A DNA stretch of 52,745 nucleotides from an uncultured Bacteroidota bacterium (GCA_913055825.1 CAJXKB010000011.1:1-52745), one strand, 5' to 3'. Shown: positions 16,764-25,542, numbered from the stretch's first letter. Program-made: numbers and translations. The notes: generated by a model from the letters alone, not told the origin.

Positions 16764-16928
16764 TAAGGCATTATTACTAAATAAGTTGGACAAAGCAGGC
16801 GATATTATTTTGTGCGGTAACAAGGCAAAAAATGTAGACATAGCAGTAGCTATGGCGAGGCTTTTTAACGCAGTTAGCGTGCAAAAGAACAAGCCAGAAT
16901 GGTCAAGTTATTTCGTAACAATGCCTAA
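16764..16928. mobile_element. 165-bp foldback MITE-like element
   Basis: The ends are 22-base imperfect inverted repeats (16767-16788 and 16904-16925, 19 of 22 match), both starting G-G-C-A-T-T and flanked by TAA on each side as a possible target duplication. The inside is also an imperfect palindrome around a CATAGC-AGTA-GCTATG hairpin (near 16840-16855), so a strand could fold on itself over its whole length. There is no coding capacity. A further copy of one end lies at 33897-33920. It is probably a non-autonomous element moved by a transposase encoded elsewhere. The other bases of 16710-17032 hold nothing that I recognise. Confidence 0.75.
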
Positions 16929-17032
16929 GGGTTTCACTAAAATTATCATTTTTATGTGCTAATTATTCATAAAAAAATTTCTATCCTGATTTTTTTTTAT
17001 ATCATTGTAAAAAAGAAATTGGATCGAATCGA

Positions 17033-17839
17033 ATGAAAGGTAAAGTTGTAATAATCACGGGAGCAAGTTCCGGAATTGGTAAAGCGTTGGCTTATGAGTT
17101 TGCCGGCCACGGTGCCAAAGTGGTACTGGGTGCCCGGAATCAGACGCAGTTAAAGGAAATATCCGAAGACATTAAACAAAAGGGGGGCGAAGCTGCCTAT
17201 CTTACCACTGATGTAAGCAACGAAAATGATTGTAAAAATTTAATTCTTACTGCCAAGCAAAAATTTGGAAAGATTGACGTACTGATAAACAATGCGGGTA
17301 TCTCAATGCGGGCCCTTTTTCAGGATGCAGATTTAAGCGTTATCAAAAGACTGATGGATGTAAACTTTTGGGGAACAGTTTATTGTACAAAAAAAGCTTT
17401 ACCCTATTTATTGGAAAGCAAGGGAAGTGTAGTTGCCGTATCATCGGTGGCCGGTATCAAAGGGCTTCCCGGAAGAACGGGATATTCGGCTTCCAAATTT
17501 GCCATTCATGGATTTATGGAAAGCCTTCGTATCGAGAACAGGAAAACAGGTCTTCATGTTTTGATGGCTTACCCGGGATTTACAGCTTCCAATATCCGTA
17601 ACACTGCATTGGTTGCCGATGGTTCACAGCAGGGAAAATCGCCTTTGGAAGAAGGGAAAATCATGTCGGCGGAAGATGTCGCTGCCCATATTTACAAAGC
17701 TGTTATAAAGCGTAAAACTTCAATGGTGTTAACGGGAGAGGGAAAGCTGACCGTATTTTTGAGTAAATTCTTTACTAAATGGCTGGATAAACTTGTATAT
17801 AATCACATGGCTAAAGAACCCGGTTCACCTTTTAAATAG
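17033..17839 (+). CDS. Short-chain dehydrogenase/reductase (SDR family)
   Basis: The protein has 268 residues. T-G-A-S-S-G-I-G near 9-16 binds NAD(P). N-N-A-G is near 87-90. The active site has the Ser of S-S-V-A-G near 139 and Y-S-A-S-K near 152-156. The Arg at the end of the second strand (G-A-R-N near 34-37) suggests NADP preference. The C-terminal 60 residues are basic and amphipathic, as in SDRs that attach to membranes or lipid substrates. The substrate is not predictable. It is followed after 29 bases by the two-repeat protein and may share its transcript. Confidence 0.9.
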   Translation: MKGKVVIITGASSGIGKALAYEFAGHGAKVVLGARNQTQLKEISEDIKQKGGEAAYLTTDVSNENDCKNLILTAKQKFGKIDVLINNAGISMRALFQDADLSVIKRLMDVNFWGTVYCTKKALPYLLESKGSVVAVSSVAGIKGLPGRTGYSASKFAIHGFMESLRIENRKTGLHVLMAYPGFTASNIRNTALVADGSQQGKSPLEEGKIMSAEDVAAHIYKAVIKRKTSMVLTGEGKLTVFLSKFFTKWLDKLVYNHMAKEPGSPFK

Positions 17840-17868
17840 ATATTAATAGTTAACAAAAAGAAATAAAA

Positions 17869-18321
17869 ATGGTTAGTTCGTATGAAATCATCCCTAAACA
17901 AGGATTGGGAGAATTAAAGTTCGGAATGGATATGGAAAAAATTGTTTCAGCTCTTGGCGAACCACAGGAAATAGATAATTTTGAAGGAGACGAAGAACTA
18001 AATGCAGTACTGCTTCATTACTGGGACAAAGGCTTTTCAGTATTTTTTGAAGGGCTCACCCGCCAAGTAGTAGCGGGTATTGAAACTGATTATTCCGACG
18101 CTACACTTTTTGGCGAAAAAGTAATAGGCATGTCGGAAGCAGAAGTCATTGACTTAATGAAACGCAACGGACATCCCGATTACGATAAAGAAACGGAAGA
18201 AGGTGACACCCGCCTTTCTTACGAAGAAGAGATGGTGGATTTTTATATGCGTGATGGCAAAGTGGCCTTTGTAAACTGGGACGTGATTGTGGATGAAGAA
18301 GGAAATGTAAGCGATATTTAG
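17869..18321 (+). CDS. Acidic two-repeat protein of unknown function
   Basis: The protein has 150 residues, no signal peptide, and is very acidic. It is built of two related halves: residues 12-60 (G-E-L-K-F-G-M, then a helix, a G-E-P turn, a strand) and 80-135 (G-E-K-V-I-G-M, a helix, a G-H-P turn, a strand pair). The 'G-M-(x)3-(E/D)-(V/I)' helix start recalls SmpA/BLIP-like folds, which also occur as tandem repeats, but no assignment can be made. It lies 29 bases after the SDR gene. Confidence 0.65.
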   Translation: MVSSYEIIPKQGLGELKFGMDMEKIVSALGEPQEIDNFEGDEELNAVLLHYWDKGFSVFFEGLTRQVVAGIETDYSDATLFGEKVIGMSEAEVIDLMKRNGHPDYDKETEEGDTRLSYEEEMVDFYMRDGKVAFVNWDVIVDEEGNVSDI

Positions 18322-18422
18322 CTAATCGCTGCCATAACAACAGAAGGACAATTTCACCGGGTGGAAATAGGTATATCGCTGCACTTTAAAATCTGCATCA
18401 GAATAGTTGAGCTAAACCCGGG

Positions 18423-20897
18423 CTATCCTTCTGCTTGTTCCACTTTAAATTTAAGATATTGTAATACAAAACGCAGTTCGCTATACGAAATATGTTCACC
18501 CAAAGCAGATTTCGTTTCGCCCAGCGTGGTGTTGGGATTTTCCTCAAAAAAGTTTTTGATTTTTGCTATTTTATCAGGCTTAACCAATTGCTCAACAGGT
18601 ATTTTACCTATTCCTACATAATAAGCCAGATGACCTTCAATGGTGGAGAGAACCAGTTGCCGCTCTTCGGCAATTTCAGCAATTGTCTTCCCGGCAGACC
18701 AAAGGTCAAAAGAAATTTGTTTGCTGGGTATCTTTGCGACTTTTACAGATATTTCATCCGCTTCAGCCGTTTTGGGTTCAAGTTGATGTTTCGTGCAGTA
18801 GTCATCGATAATTTTGAGTAATTCTTTCCCAAACAGTTGTACCTTTTTTTCCCCGAAACCTTTCACCGCTTTCAGCGCAGCTTTATTTCCGGGCAGGTGC
18901 CGGGTAAGCTCCCTCATGGTTCGCAAAGGGAGAACGCGGTAAACTTCCCAACCCATTTCAGCGGCTTTTGAATTTCTCCATTTTCTGATGATTTCGTATA
19001 ATTCGGGATGAACTACAGATTTATCCGGTAGAGCTGCAGGTTTTTTTCGCGATTTCTTTACTGTTTGTTCTTCAATAGAAGCTTTAGCCCGTGCTTCAAG
19101 ATAATCTTTGACAACGAACCCGTTTTTCACTGCTTCAAGACAAGTAAGTTGAAAGTTCGTTTCCTTAACTAAATTGTCCAGCGCATTTTTTACCGCTTTG
19201 CGAACCGTTTTATTATCTGTCTCAAATGTAAAATCCTTTTTGTAAATATGTGTGTTCAGTTTGTCTGAAAAATACATGGCAGCTTTTGTAACTCGATCTT
19301 GTAAAATCGTATTTTTCTCCACATGAGGCTCTTTTTCAAGCAGGTAAAGCAGTTGAGGTTTGAATTTCAAAGAAACTTCCGTAATCTCCTGCTTGACATT
19401 TTTATTCATTCCCGAAAATATTTCAGCAGGATTGCCCTGTAAGCTGCCGGCATGTTCATTAAACAATTTAATGCAGTAGTAAATTTGCCGCTGGATGATG
19501 CTGAAATCAAAAAGTTCGGTCAGTAGTTTCTGCTGATAATTATTTTTTGATGTTTCCAGAACAGACTGATCAGGTTGATTTTTTTCGTAGGCCTTAATAA
19601 AACTTTCAACCGTTTTATCATGCTTAATACTATTTCCGTCGATGGGAGTGCTCAATATCAGACCTTCAAGCGATTTGCAGCGACTAAGCGCAACATAAAC
19701 CTGACCGTGGGCAAAGGCCGCCTGCGCATCAATGATAGCATGTTCAAAAGTAAGGCCCTGACTTTTGTGAATAGTGATAGCCCATGCCAGTTTTAAAGGA
19801 ATTTGCGTAAAAGTACCTTCAACTGTTTCGGTGATTTCTTTGTTTTCTTCATTTAGCGAGTACTTCATTTTTTCCCATGCCAGAGGTTTTACCAAAATAT
19901 CTTCATCATCGCCTTCACATTTTACCCGGAGTGATTCTTTGTCAATTTGGGTAATGGTACCTATTTTGCCATTGTAAAAAAGCTTTTCAGGGTTCGGATC
20001 ATTTTTCACAAACATAACCTGGGCACCTTTTTTCAGCTTAAGCTTGGGAAGTGTAGGGTAGTTGTACTCGGGGAAGTTACCGCCTATCAATGCATCGAAA
20101 ACATGCAATTTTCCCGGCAAACGCTTCAATCGCGAATCGTTAATCTGGTTAGCCTTGGCGTTGTGCGTGGTAAGGATGATGTAGCCGGCTTTATCGGGAT
20201 TAAAGTCGGGTTGGTGCCTGGCATTCAATGCTTTTATAGATTTATCGTCAAGTTGGTCATCACGAATTTTGTTCAGCAAACGGATAAATTTTTCATCTTT
20301 TTGCCTGTAGACATATTGTAATTCAATACTCACATATTGCGTTTTTGCCAAAGCATTACTACTGAAGAAAAAAGGCGTATCATAATGCTGGCGCAGCAGC
20401 AGCCATTCGTCATCTTTTACTACAGGAGCAAGCTGTTGGAGGTCACCAATCATCAACAACTGAACGCCGCCAAAAGGCATGTTTCTGTTTCGAAACCGGC
20501 GCAACGTCGCATCGATACCATCCAGTAAATCGGCACGCACCATACTGATTTCATCAATTACAAGCAAATCCATGCTTTTGATAATGTTAATCTTCTCGCG
20601 GTTGAACCGCTTTGCCTGGGAATGGCCGCCCGAAGTTCCCGATTCGGCAATCTGATACTCCGGCAATTGCGGGCCAAAGGAGAGTTGGAAAAAAGAATGA
20701 ATGGTAACACCGCCGGCATTAATGGCTGCAACACCTGTAGGCGCAACAACAACCATCCTTTTTGGTGAATGCTTTTTTAAATTGTGTAAAAAGGTGGTTT
20801 TACCTGTGCCTGCCCTTCCTGTCAGGAAGATGTTTCGCCCGGTAAAATGTACAAAATCGTAGGCCAGTTGTAACTTGGAATTATTTTGAAAGTTCAT
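18423..20897 (-). CDS. Pif1-like superfamily 1 helicase with HRDC and HTH tail
   Basis: The protein has 824 residues from the ATG at 20897; the longer frame adds nine residues ahead of it. The helicase core has G-R-A-G-T-G-K-T at 27-34, A-P-T-G-V-A-A near 52, V-I-D-E-I-S-M near 128, a Q-R-like loop, and H-K-S-Q-G-L-T-F with V-A-L-S-R near 375-405, as in Pif1/RecD2 5'-3' helicases. A long linker is followed by an HRDC domain (about 635-700) and a helix-turn-helix of the RecQ-C-terminal kind (about 720-766). It probably resolves G-quadruplex or R-loop type structures. It is divergent from uvrB. Confidence 0.88.
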   Translation of the reverse strand: MNFQNNSKLQLAYDFVHFTGRNIFLTGRAGTGKTTFLHNLKKHSPKRMVVVAPTGVAAINAGGVTIHSFFQLSFGPQLPEYQIAESGTSGGHSQAKRFNREKINIIKSMDLLVIDEISMVRADLLDGIDATLRRFRNRNMPFGGVQLLMIGDLQQLAPVVKDDEWLLLRQHYDTPFFFSSNALAKTQYVSIELQYVYRQKDEKFIRLLNKIRDDQLDDKSIKALNARHQPDFNPDKAGYIILTTHNAKANQINDSRLKRLPGKLHVFDALIGGNFPEYNYPTLPKLKLKKGAQVMFVKNDPNPEKLFYNGKIGTITQIDKESLRVKCEGDDEDILVKPLAWEKMKYSLNEENKEITETVEGTFTQIPLKLAWAITIHKSQGLTFEHAIIDAQAAFAHGQVYVALSRCKSLEGLILSTPIDGNSIKHDKTVESFIKAYEKNQPDQSVLETSKNNYQQKLLTELFDFSIIQRQIYYCIKLFNEHAGSLQGNPAEIFSGMNKNVKQEITEVSLKFKPQLLYLLEKEPHVEKNTILQDRVTKAAMYFSDKLNTHIYKKDFTFETDNKTVRKAVKNALDNLVKETNFQLTCLEAVKNGFVVKDYLEARAKASIEEQTVKKSRKKPAALPDKSVVHPELYEIIRKWRNSKAAEMGWEVYRVLPLRTMRELTRHLPGNKAALKAVKGFGEKKVQLFGKELLKIIDDYCTKHQLEPKTAEADEISVKVAKIPSKQISFDLWSAGKTIAEIAEERQLVLSTIEGHLAYYVGIGKIPVEQLVKPDKIAKIKNFFEENPNTTLGETKSALGEHISYSELRFVLQYLKFKVEQAEG

Positions 20898-20913
20898 AAT
20901 AATTGATGAAAAA

Positions 20914-20921
20914 CAAAAATA
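20914..20921 (-). promoter_or_regulatory. -7 promoter box of the helicase gene
   Basis: TATTTTTG on the minus strand, 16 bases before the start codon. The plus-strand uvrB box at 21021-21028 has the same octamer. Confidence 0.5.
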
Positions 20922-21020
20922 CAAATTTCAACGCTCTATTTTATAAATCAAACCATTTGTTTTTTTGGTGAATCATTTGCCGGCTTTTGTGGATTGCCGT
21001 TAAAATTTTAAGATTTACCG

Positions 21021-21028
21021 TATTTTTG
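21021..21028 (+). promoter_or_regulatory. -7 promoter box of uvrB
   Basis: TATTTTTG ends eight bases before the uvrB ATG, so the message is predicted to be leaderless or to carry only a few bases. No convincing -33 element at the usual distance. Confidence 0.5.
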
Positions 21029-21036
21029 CAAATCCA

Positions 21037-23058
21037 ATGGATTTTAAACTCACATCAGAATATCAACCTACAGGTGATCAGCCGGAAGCTATCCAGCAGC
21101 TTGTGGAAGGATTAAACCGGGGTGATGATGCACAGGTTTTGCTGGGTGTTACCGGATCGGGTAAAACCTTTACCATTGCCAATGTGTTGGCGCAGGTAAA
21201 CCGACCGGCTCTCATTCTCAGCCACAACAAAACACTCGCCGCGCAGCTGTACGGCGAGTTCAAACAGTTTTTCCCGGAAAATGCAGTGGAATATTTTGTT
21301 TCATACTACGATTATTACCAGCCCGAAGCCTATCTTCCTGTGACCAATACTTATATTGAGAAAGACCTCTCGATTAACGAAGAAATTGAAAAATTACGCC
21401 TGAGTGCCACATCGTCTTTGCTGTCGGGCAGAAGGGATGTGATTGTAGTCTCTTCGGTTTCCTGTATTTACGGCATTGGAAATCCTGACGATTTTACAAG
21501 TAATGTCATTAAGCTGCAAAAAGGACAATTGCTTAGCCGTAACCGTTTTTTACAATTACTTGTAAATTCGCTTTATTCACGAAATGATGTGGAATTGAAC
21601 CGTGGTAATTTTCGTGTGAAAGGCGATACGGTAGATGTTTATCCCGCTTACGCGGATATTGCTTTCAGGATTATTTTTTGGGGAAACGAAATAGATTCCC
21701 TCGAAAGTATTGAGCCACTTTCAGGGAAACGAATCGAAAACCTGGATTTGATAACTATTTATCCGGCCAATATATTTGTAACCTCGCAAGACAAGATGAA
21801 ATCTTCTCTCATGGAAATCCAGATGGATATGCAGAAACAGGTGGATTATTTTCACGAAATAGGTAAACACCAGGAGGCCAAACGGCTGGCTGACCGGGTA
21901 ACGTACGATGTTGAGATGATGCGTGAGCTGGGCTATTGTTCGGGTATTGAGAATTATTCGCGTTACTTTGACGGCAGGGATCCCGGTACACGCCCCTTTT
22001 GCCTGCTCGATTATTTTCCTGACGATTACATTACTGTGATCGATGAAAGCCATGTGACCGTTTCACAGATAAGGGCCATGTATGGCGGGGATCGTTCGCG
22101 AAAACAAAATCTGGTGGAATACGGTTTCCGGCTGCCTTCGGCCATGGATAACCGTCCTTTGAAATTTGACGAATTTGAACAGTTAAGCGGACAAACCATT
22201 TACGTGAGTGCCACACCGGCCGATTATGAATTGCAAAAATCGGAAGGTGTTGTTGTTGAACAGATTATCAGGCCTACAGGTTTACTTGAGCCTCAAATTG
22301 AAGTGCGTCCAAGCTTGAACCAGGTGGATGATCTGCTGGATGAAATCAGCCTGACGACAAAAGCAGGCAACCGTGTTTTGGTTACGACACTTACCAAAAG
22401 AATGGCTGAAGAACTCACCAAATACCTGCTGAACCTGAACATCAAAACCCGGTATATCCATTCGGACGTGGATACGTTGGAACGCATTGAAATCATGCGC
22501 GATTTGCGATTGGGTAATTTCGACGTCCTTGTGGGGGTAAACCTGTTGCGCGAAGGGCTCGATTTGCCGGAGGTGTCACTGGTGGCAATTTTGGACGCCG
22601 ATAAAGAGGGATTTTTGCGATCGGAACGGTCGCTTACGCAGACAGCAGGCCGTGCCGCCCGGCACCTCGACAGTAAAGTGATTTTTTATGCCGATAAAAT
22701 CACGAAATCCATGCAACGGACCATAGACGAAACCAATCGAAAACGCGAAAAGCAGATGGCTTACAACCTGAAGTACGGTATTACTCCCACACAAATCATT
22801 AAATCGACGGACGACATCATGGGGCAGACGGCAGTAGCCAATTCACGTCAAAAAGCCTTACATGCTTATGTCGAAAAAGAAAAATCCGGTATTGCCGCCG
22901 ATCCTGTCGTACAATACATGAGCCCCGCCGATATCAGGGAAAATATTGAGAAAAACAAAAAAGATATGCAGGCAGCTGCGAAAGAACTTGATTTTATTGA
23001 GGCTGCCCGCCTCAGGGACGAGAATAAAGAATTAGAAAAATTACTGGAACAGAAATAA
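21037..23058 (+). CDS. uvrB: Excinuclease ABC subunit UvrB
   Basis: Damage-verifying helicase of nucleotide excision repair, loaded by UvrA and later binding UvrC. The 673 residues match the family. Walker A G-V-T-G-S-G-K-T is at 37-44. The beta-hairpin that locks onto damage carries Y-Y-D-Y-Y-Q-P-E-A-Y near 88-97. V-I-D-E-S-H is near 337, and the Q-T-A-G-R-A-A-R motif is near 537. The UVR domain that binds UvrC is at about 632-670. The start follows directly on a -7 box. The next gene begins nine bases later. Confidence 0.98.
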   Translation: MDFKLTSEYQPTGDQPEAIQQLVEGLNRGDDAQVLLGVTGSGKTFTIANVLAQVNRPALILSHNKTLAAQLYGEFKQFFPENAVEYFVSYYDYYQPEAYLPVTNTYIEKDLSINEEIEKLRLSATSSLLSGRRDVIVVSSVSCIYGIGNPDDFTSNVIKLQKGQLLSRNRFLQLLVNSLYSRNDVELNRGNFRVKGDTVDVYPAYADIAFRIIFWGNEIDSLESIEPLSGKRIENLDLITIYPANIFVTSQDKMKSSLMEIQMDMQKQVDYFHEIGKHQEAKRLADRVTYDVEMMRELGYCSGIENYSRYFDGRDPGTRPFCLLDYFPDDYITVIDESHVTVSQIRAMYGGDRSRKQNLVEYGFRLPSAMDNRPLKFDEFEQLSGQTIYVSATPADYELQKSEGVVVEQIIRPTGLLEPQIEVRPSLNQVDDLLDEISLTTKAGNRVLVTTLTKRMAEELTKYLLNLNIKTRYIHSDVDTLERIEIMRDLRLGNFDVLVGVNLLREGLDLPEVSLVAILDADKEGFLRSERSLTQTAGRAARHLDSKVIFYADKITKSMQRTIDETNRKREKQMAYNLKYGITPTQIIKSTDDIMGQTAVANSRQKALHAYVEKEKSGIAADPVVQYMSPADIRENIEKNKKDMQAAAKELDFIEAARLRDENKELEKLLEQK

Positions 23059-23067
23059 TATCTTCAC

Positions 23068-24459
23068 ATGCTACACGAAATTATTCCAACAGCTCGTAAA
23101 GCTCTACAATTGAACCTCGACAGCAATTTCTATGGTACTTTTGCCGAAATTGGTGGCGGACAGGAAGTTGCCAGGCAGTTTTTTCTGGCAGGAGGCGCAT
23201 CGGGGACCATTGCCAAAACCATATCAGCATACGATAAAAGTTTTAGCGATGCCCATTACAACGAAAATAAAAAGGGTCGCTACGTGTCGGAGGACCGGCT
23301 GAATAAAATGCTCCGACATGAGTATCACGAAGTGTTTAAATTACTTAAAGATACGAAACAGGAAACTAACTTTTTTGCTTTCGCTGATACGGTCGAAATA
23401 TTAAATTATTCTAAAACCAATTACAGTCATGGCTGGATGGGCGTAAAGTTTCAACTTAACCCCGGCCAAAAAGCCAACAAAGTCATTATTCATGTTAAGT
23501 TGCTCGAAAATGATGCACAGTTACAGCAAACTACTTTGGGAATCCTGGGAGTCAATTTGCTTTATGCCTGCAAATATTATCACCATAACCCAACTCAATT
23601 TTTAAAATCACTCCTCGATAACCTTTCACGCGACCGTTTTCGCGTAACTACCATGAAGATGTCGGGCCCCGATTTAAATTATGTTGATAATCGCCTGCTG
23701 GCTGTGCAATTGGTTAAAAACGGAATGTCGCATGCCATGATGTTTGATAAGGATGGTCATGTACAGCAACCTTCGGATATGCTTTATAAAAAGAATGTTT
23801 TAGCATTTAGAGGCAGTTTCCGTCCCATTACTTATATTTCAAGGGATATTCTTCGAAAAAGCTTTGAATTATTCCAAAAAGATGAAGATTATGAAGCAGA
23901 TAACACGTTTTCCTTTTGTGAGATAACACTAAACAATTTATTATCAGAAGGTGAAATAGACGAGCGTGATTTTTTAGAAAGAATTAATATGCTCAACGAA
24001 ATCGGCCAAAATGTGATGGTCTCCGACTTCAAGGAGTATTACCGTCTTGCGGAGTTTTTCAGCCAGTTTAAATTAAAACAGCTACGGGTAGTGATGGGTG
24101 TCCCCACACTGGAAAAAGTAATGGAACCCAAATATTACACCCACCTGAAAGGCGGATTACTGGAAGCAATGGGGAAATTATTTGCAAGTAATACAAAACT
24201 TTATGTTTATCCTACTTTAAAAGGCGATTCGTTAATTACTTCGAAAGGTATCCGCCTTGCCGAAAAACACCGGCTATTATATGAGTATTTGCATGAAAAC
24301 CGCTTTATTATAGACCTGCATAGTGATATGTCAAAGCAATTGCACGTTAGATCGCGTGACGTGTTAAAAATGATACAGGACAACAATCCCGATTGGGAAA
24401 AATATGTTCCCATGATTGTGGCGAAATCCATAAAAGCTAAAGGATTGTTTCAAAAGTAA
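23068..24459 (+). CDS. Conserved protein of unknown function
   Basis: The protein has 463 residues, no signal peptide and no membrane segment. The N-terminus has N-F-Y-G-T-F-A-E-I-G-G-G-Q-E-V-A (about 21-36) and G-G-A-S-G-T-I-A-K-T-I-S-A-Y-D-K-S, which look highly conserved. A later segment M-S-H-A-M-M-F-D-K-D-G leads into a C-terminal half with helix-rich, leucine-rich stretches. I recall proteins of this shape in Bacteroidota and cyanobacteria, sometimes mislabelled as TonB receptors or nicotinate-nucleotide enzymes. No catalytic motif is clear. It follows uvrB by nine bases and ends three bases before a convergent gene. Confidence 0.75.
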   Translation: MLHEIIPTARKALQLNLDSNFYGTFAEIGGGQEVARQFFLAGGASGTIAKTISAYDKSFSDAHYNENKKGRYVSEDRLNKMLRHEYHEVFKLLKDTKQETNFFAFADTVEILNYSKTNYSHGWMGVKFQLNPGQKANKVIIHVKLLENDAQLQQTTLGILGVNLLYACKYYHHNPTQFLKSLLDNLSRDRFRVTTMKMSGPDLNYVDNRLLAVQLVKNGMSHAMMFDKDGHVQQPSDMLYKKNVLAFRGSFRPITYISRDILRKSFELFQKDEDYEADNTFSFCEITLNNLLSEGEIDERDFLERINMLNEIGQNVMVSDFKEYYRLAEFFSQFKLKQLRVVMGVPTLEKVMEPKYYTHLKGGLLEAMGKLFASNTKLYVYPTLKGDSLITSKGIRLAEKHRLLYEYLHENRFIIDLHSDMSKQLHVRSRDVLKMIQDNNPDWEKYVPMIVAKSIKAKGLFQK

Positions 24460-24462
24460 AAT

Positions 24463-24873
24463 TTAAAAGCTCTTAAAAATACGGGCTTGCGAAACCCCAG
24501 GGGCTTTGACATCAATATCCAGAAAATATCCGAATGGGGTTTGTGTACATTCATAATCGGCATTGTGCATTCTTGCTTCGGCTTTATCAAATAGATCTTT
24601 AGTGAAATGCGGATCGGCTTTGCTTGCCGATAAATGAGCAAAAGAGTGTAACACAACTTTTCGTGTATTATTCTTTTTAGCACCCCATTTCAGGTTTTTC
24701 ACCAGTTTGGTTTCTACCGATTTGGCATTTTCTTCATCTTCAGCTTCTGTTTGGATAAAAGCCACCAGGGTATCTTCAAATACACCACTATCATTAACTT
24801 CAGGAAAATCTTCCAGGGTTTTACTCACTGGGTTAAAAGCAAATCTTTCACAATAAATCATTAATAATTTCAT
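24463..24873 (-). CDS. Free-standing archaeal-type ThrRS editing domain (tRNA-Thr_ED)
   Basis: The protein has 136 residues. It starts M-K-L-L-M-I-Y-C-E-R-F-A-F-N and has V-V-L-H-S-F-A-H-L-S near 75-84, both characteristic of the N-terminal editing domain of archaeal threonyl-tRNA synthetase, which shares its fold with D-aminoacyl-tRNA deacylase and removes serine from tRNA-Thr. No synthetase domain follows. It may act in trans as a deacylase on mischarged tRNA; this is inference. A -7 box (24889-24896) lies 15 bases upstream, so it is transcribed on its own. It is convergent with the unknown protein gene. Confidence 0.85.
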   Translation of the reverse strand: MKLLMIYCERFAFNPVSKTLEDFPEVNDSGVFEDTLVAFIQTEAEDEENAKSVETKLVKNLKWGAKKNNTRKVVLHSFAHLSASKADPHFTKDLFDKAEARMHNADYECTQTPFGYFLDIDVKAPGVSQARIFKSF

Positions 24874-24888
24874 GTTATATTTTTTTTA

Positions 24889-24896
24889 CAAAAGTA
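24889..24896 (-). promoter_or_regulatory. -7 promoter box of the ThrRS-ED gene
   Basis: TACTTTTG on the minus strand, 15 bases before the ATG. No clear -33 element. Confidence 0.5.
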
Positions 24897-24946
24897 CGAA
24901 AGCGAAATATATGCCGGGCAGTAAATAGGGGTGCGCAGAAAAATTA

Positions 24947-25513
24947 TTATTGCAGTCGCTTGATCATTTGATCATCCAAAAGGGAGAATAATAGATCAGG
25001 GGAGAGCTTTCGCCAGGCAAACTCATCGAATTGTCCGCCAAAGGCAAAAAAATGATCGATGTTGGCCGTTTCAAATTCTTTCCTGACATGATCACGAAAA
25101 TTAAGGGCGACTATCCATCCATCTTCCAGATTATCAAACCATTCGGCATAATAATCATCGGTATCGGCATGGAAATCAAGTATATTGTCCCCAATCATCA
25201 CAAAATATTGAATGCCTTCATCAAGCAATGGCTCAATCACATTGCGATACAAAAACATAATGTCGTTGTACAACACATCATTCCACTCTCCAAACAACTC
25301 AATGATAGCATGATGCTTTTCATAATCGGCAAATAACACTTTCAGATAAAGCGTTTGCGAACCAAAATAATCCCATTGTGGATGGATATAATAATTATAA
25401 ATGGTATTTTCAAAATATACCTCGCTGTTTTGTCTGCCGAAAAAAGGTGATTTTTCATCTTCAGAAGCAATGTAGAGGTTCCTCCAGCTGTAAAAAGGCT
25501 CAATAGTATGCAT
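24947..25513 (-). CDS. Acidic protein of unknown function
   Basis: The protein has 188 residues from the ATG at 25513; the longer frame opens with GTG one codon earlier. It is soluble, acidic and unusually rich in Phe, Tyr and Trp, with a helix-strand pattern. Segments such as F-V-M-I-G-D-N-I-L-D-F-H, E-W-F-D-N-L and G-G-Q-F-D-E-F-A-W stand out. I do not recognise a family. It starts 29 bases after crcB and probably belongs to the DUF493-crcB unit. Confidence 0.65.
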   Translation of the reverse strand: MHTIEPFYSWRNLYIASEDEKSPFFGRQNSEVYFENTIYNYYIHPQWDYFGSQTLYLKVLFADYEKHHAIIELFGEWNDVLYNDIMFLYRNVIEPLLDEGIQYFVMIGDNILDFHADTDDYYAEWFDNLEDGWIVALNFRDHVRKEFETANIDHFFAFGGQFDEFAWRKLSPDLLFSLLDDQMIKRLQ

Positions 25514-25542
25514 CACATGAGTAATTAGGAAGAGTTTGAAAC

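Noticed and set aside
16710-16892. 61 extra N-terminal residues of the SGNH hydrolase frame
   Set aside because: Most of them overlap the MITE-like element, and the ATG at 16709 opens a clean signal peptide.
18357-18421. CCGGGT...ACCCGG inverted repeat as terminator between convergent genes
   Set aside because: The arms are only six bases and more than 50 bases apart, with no T run.
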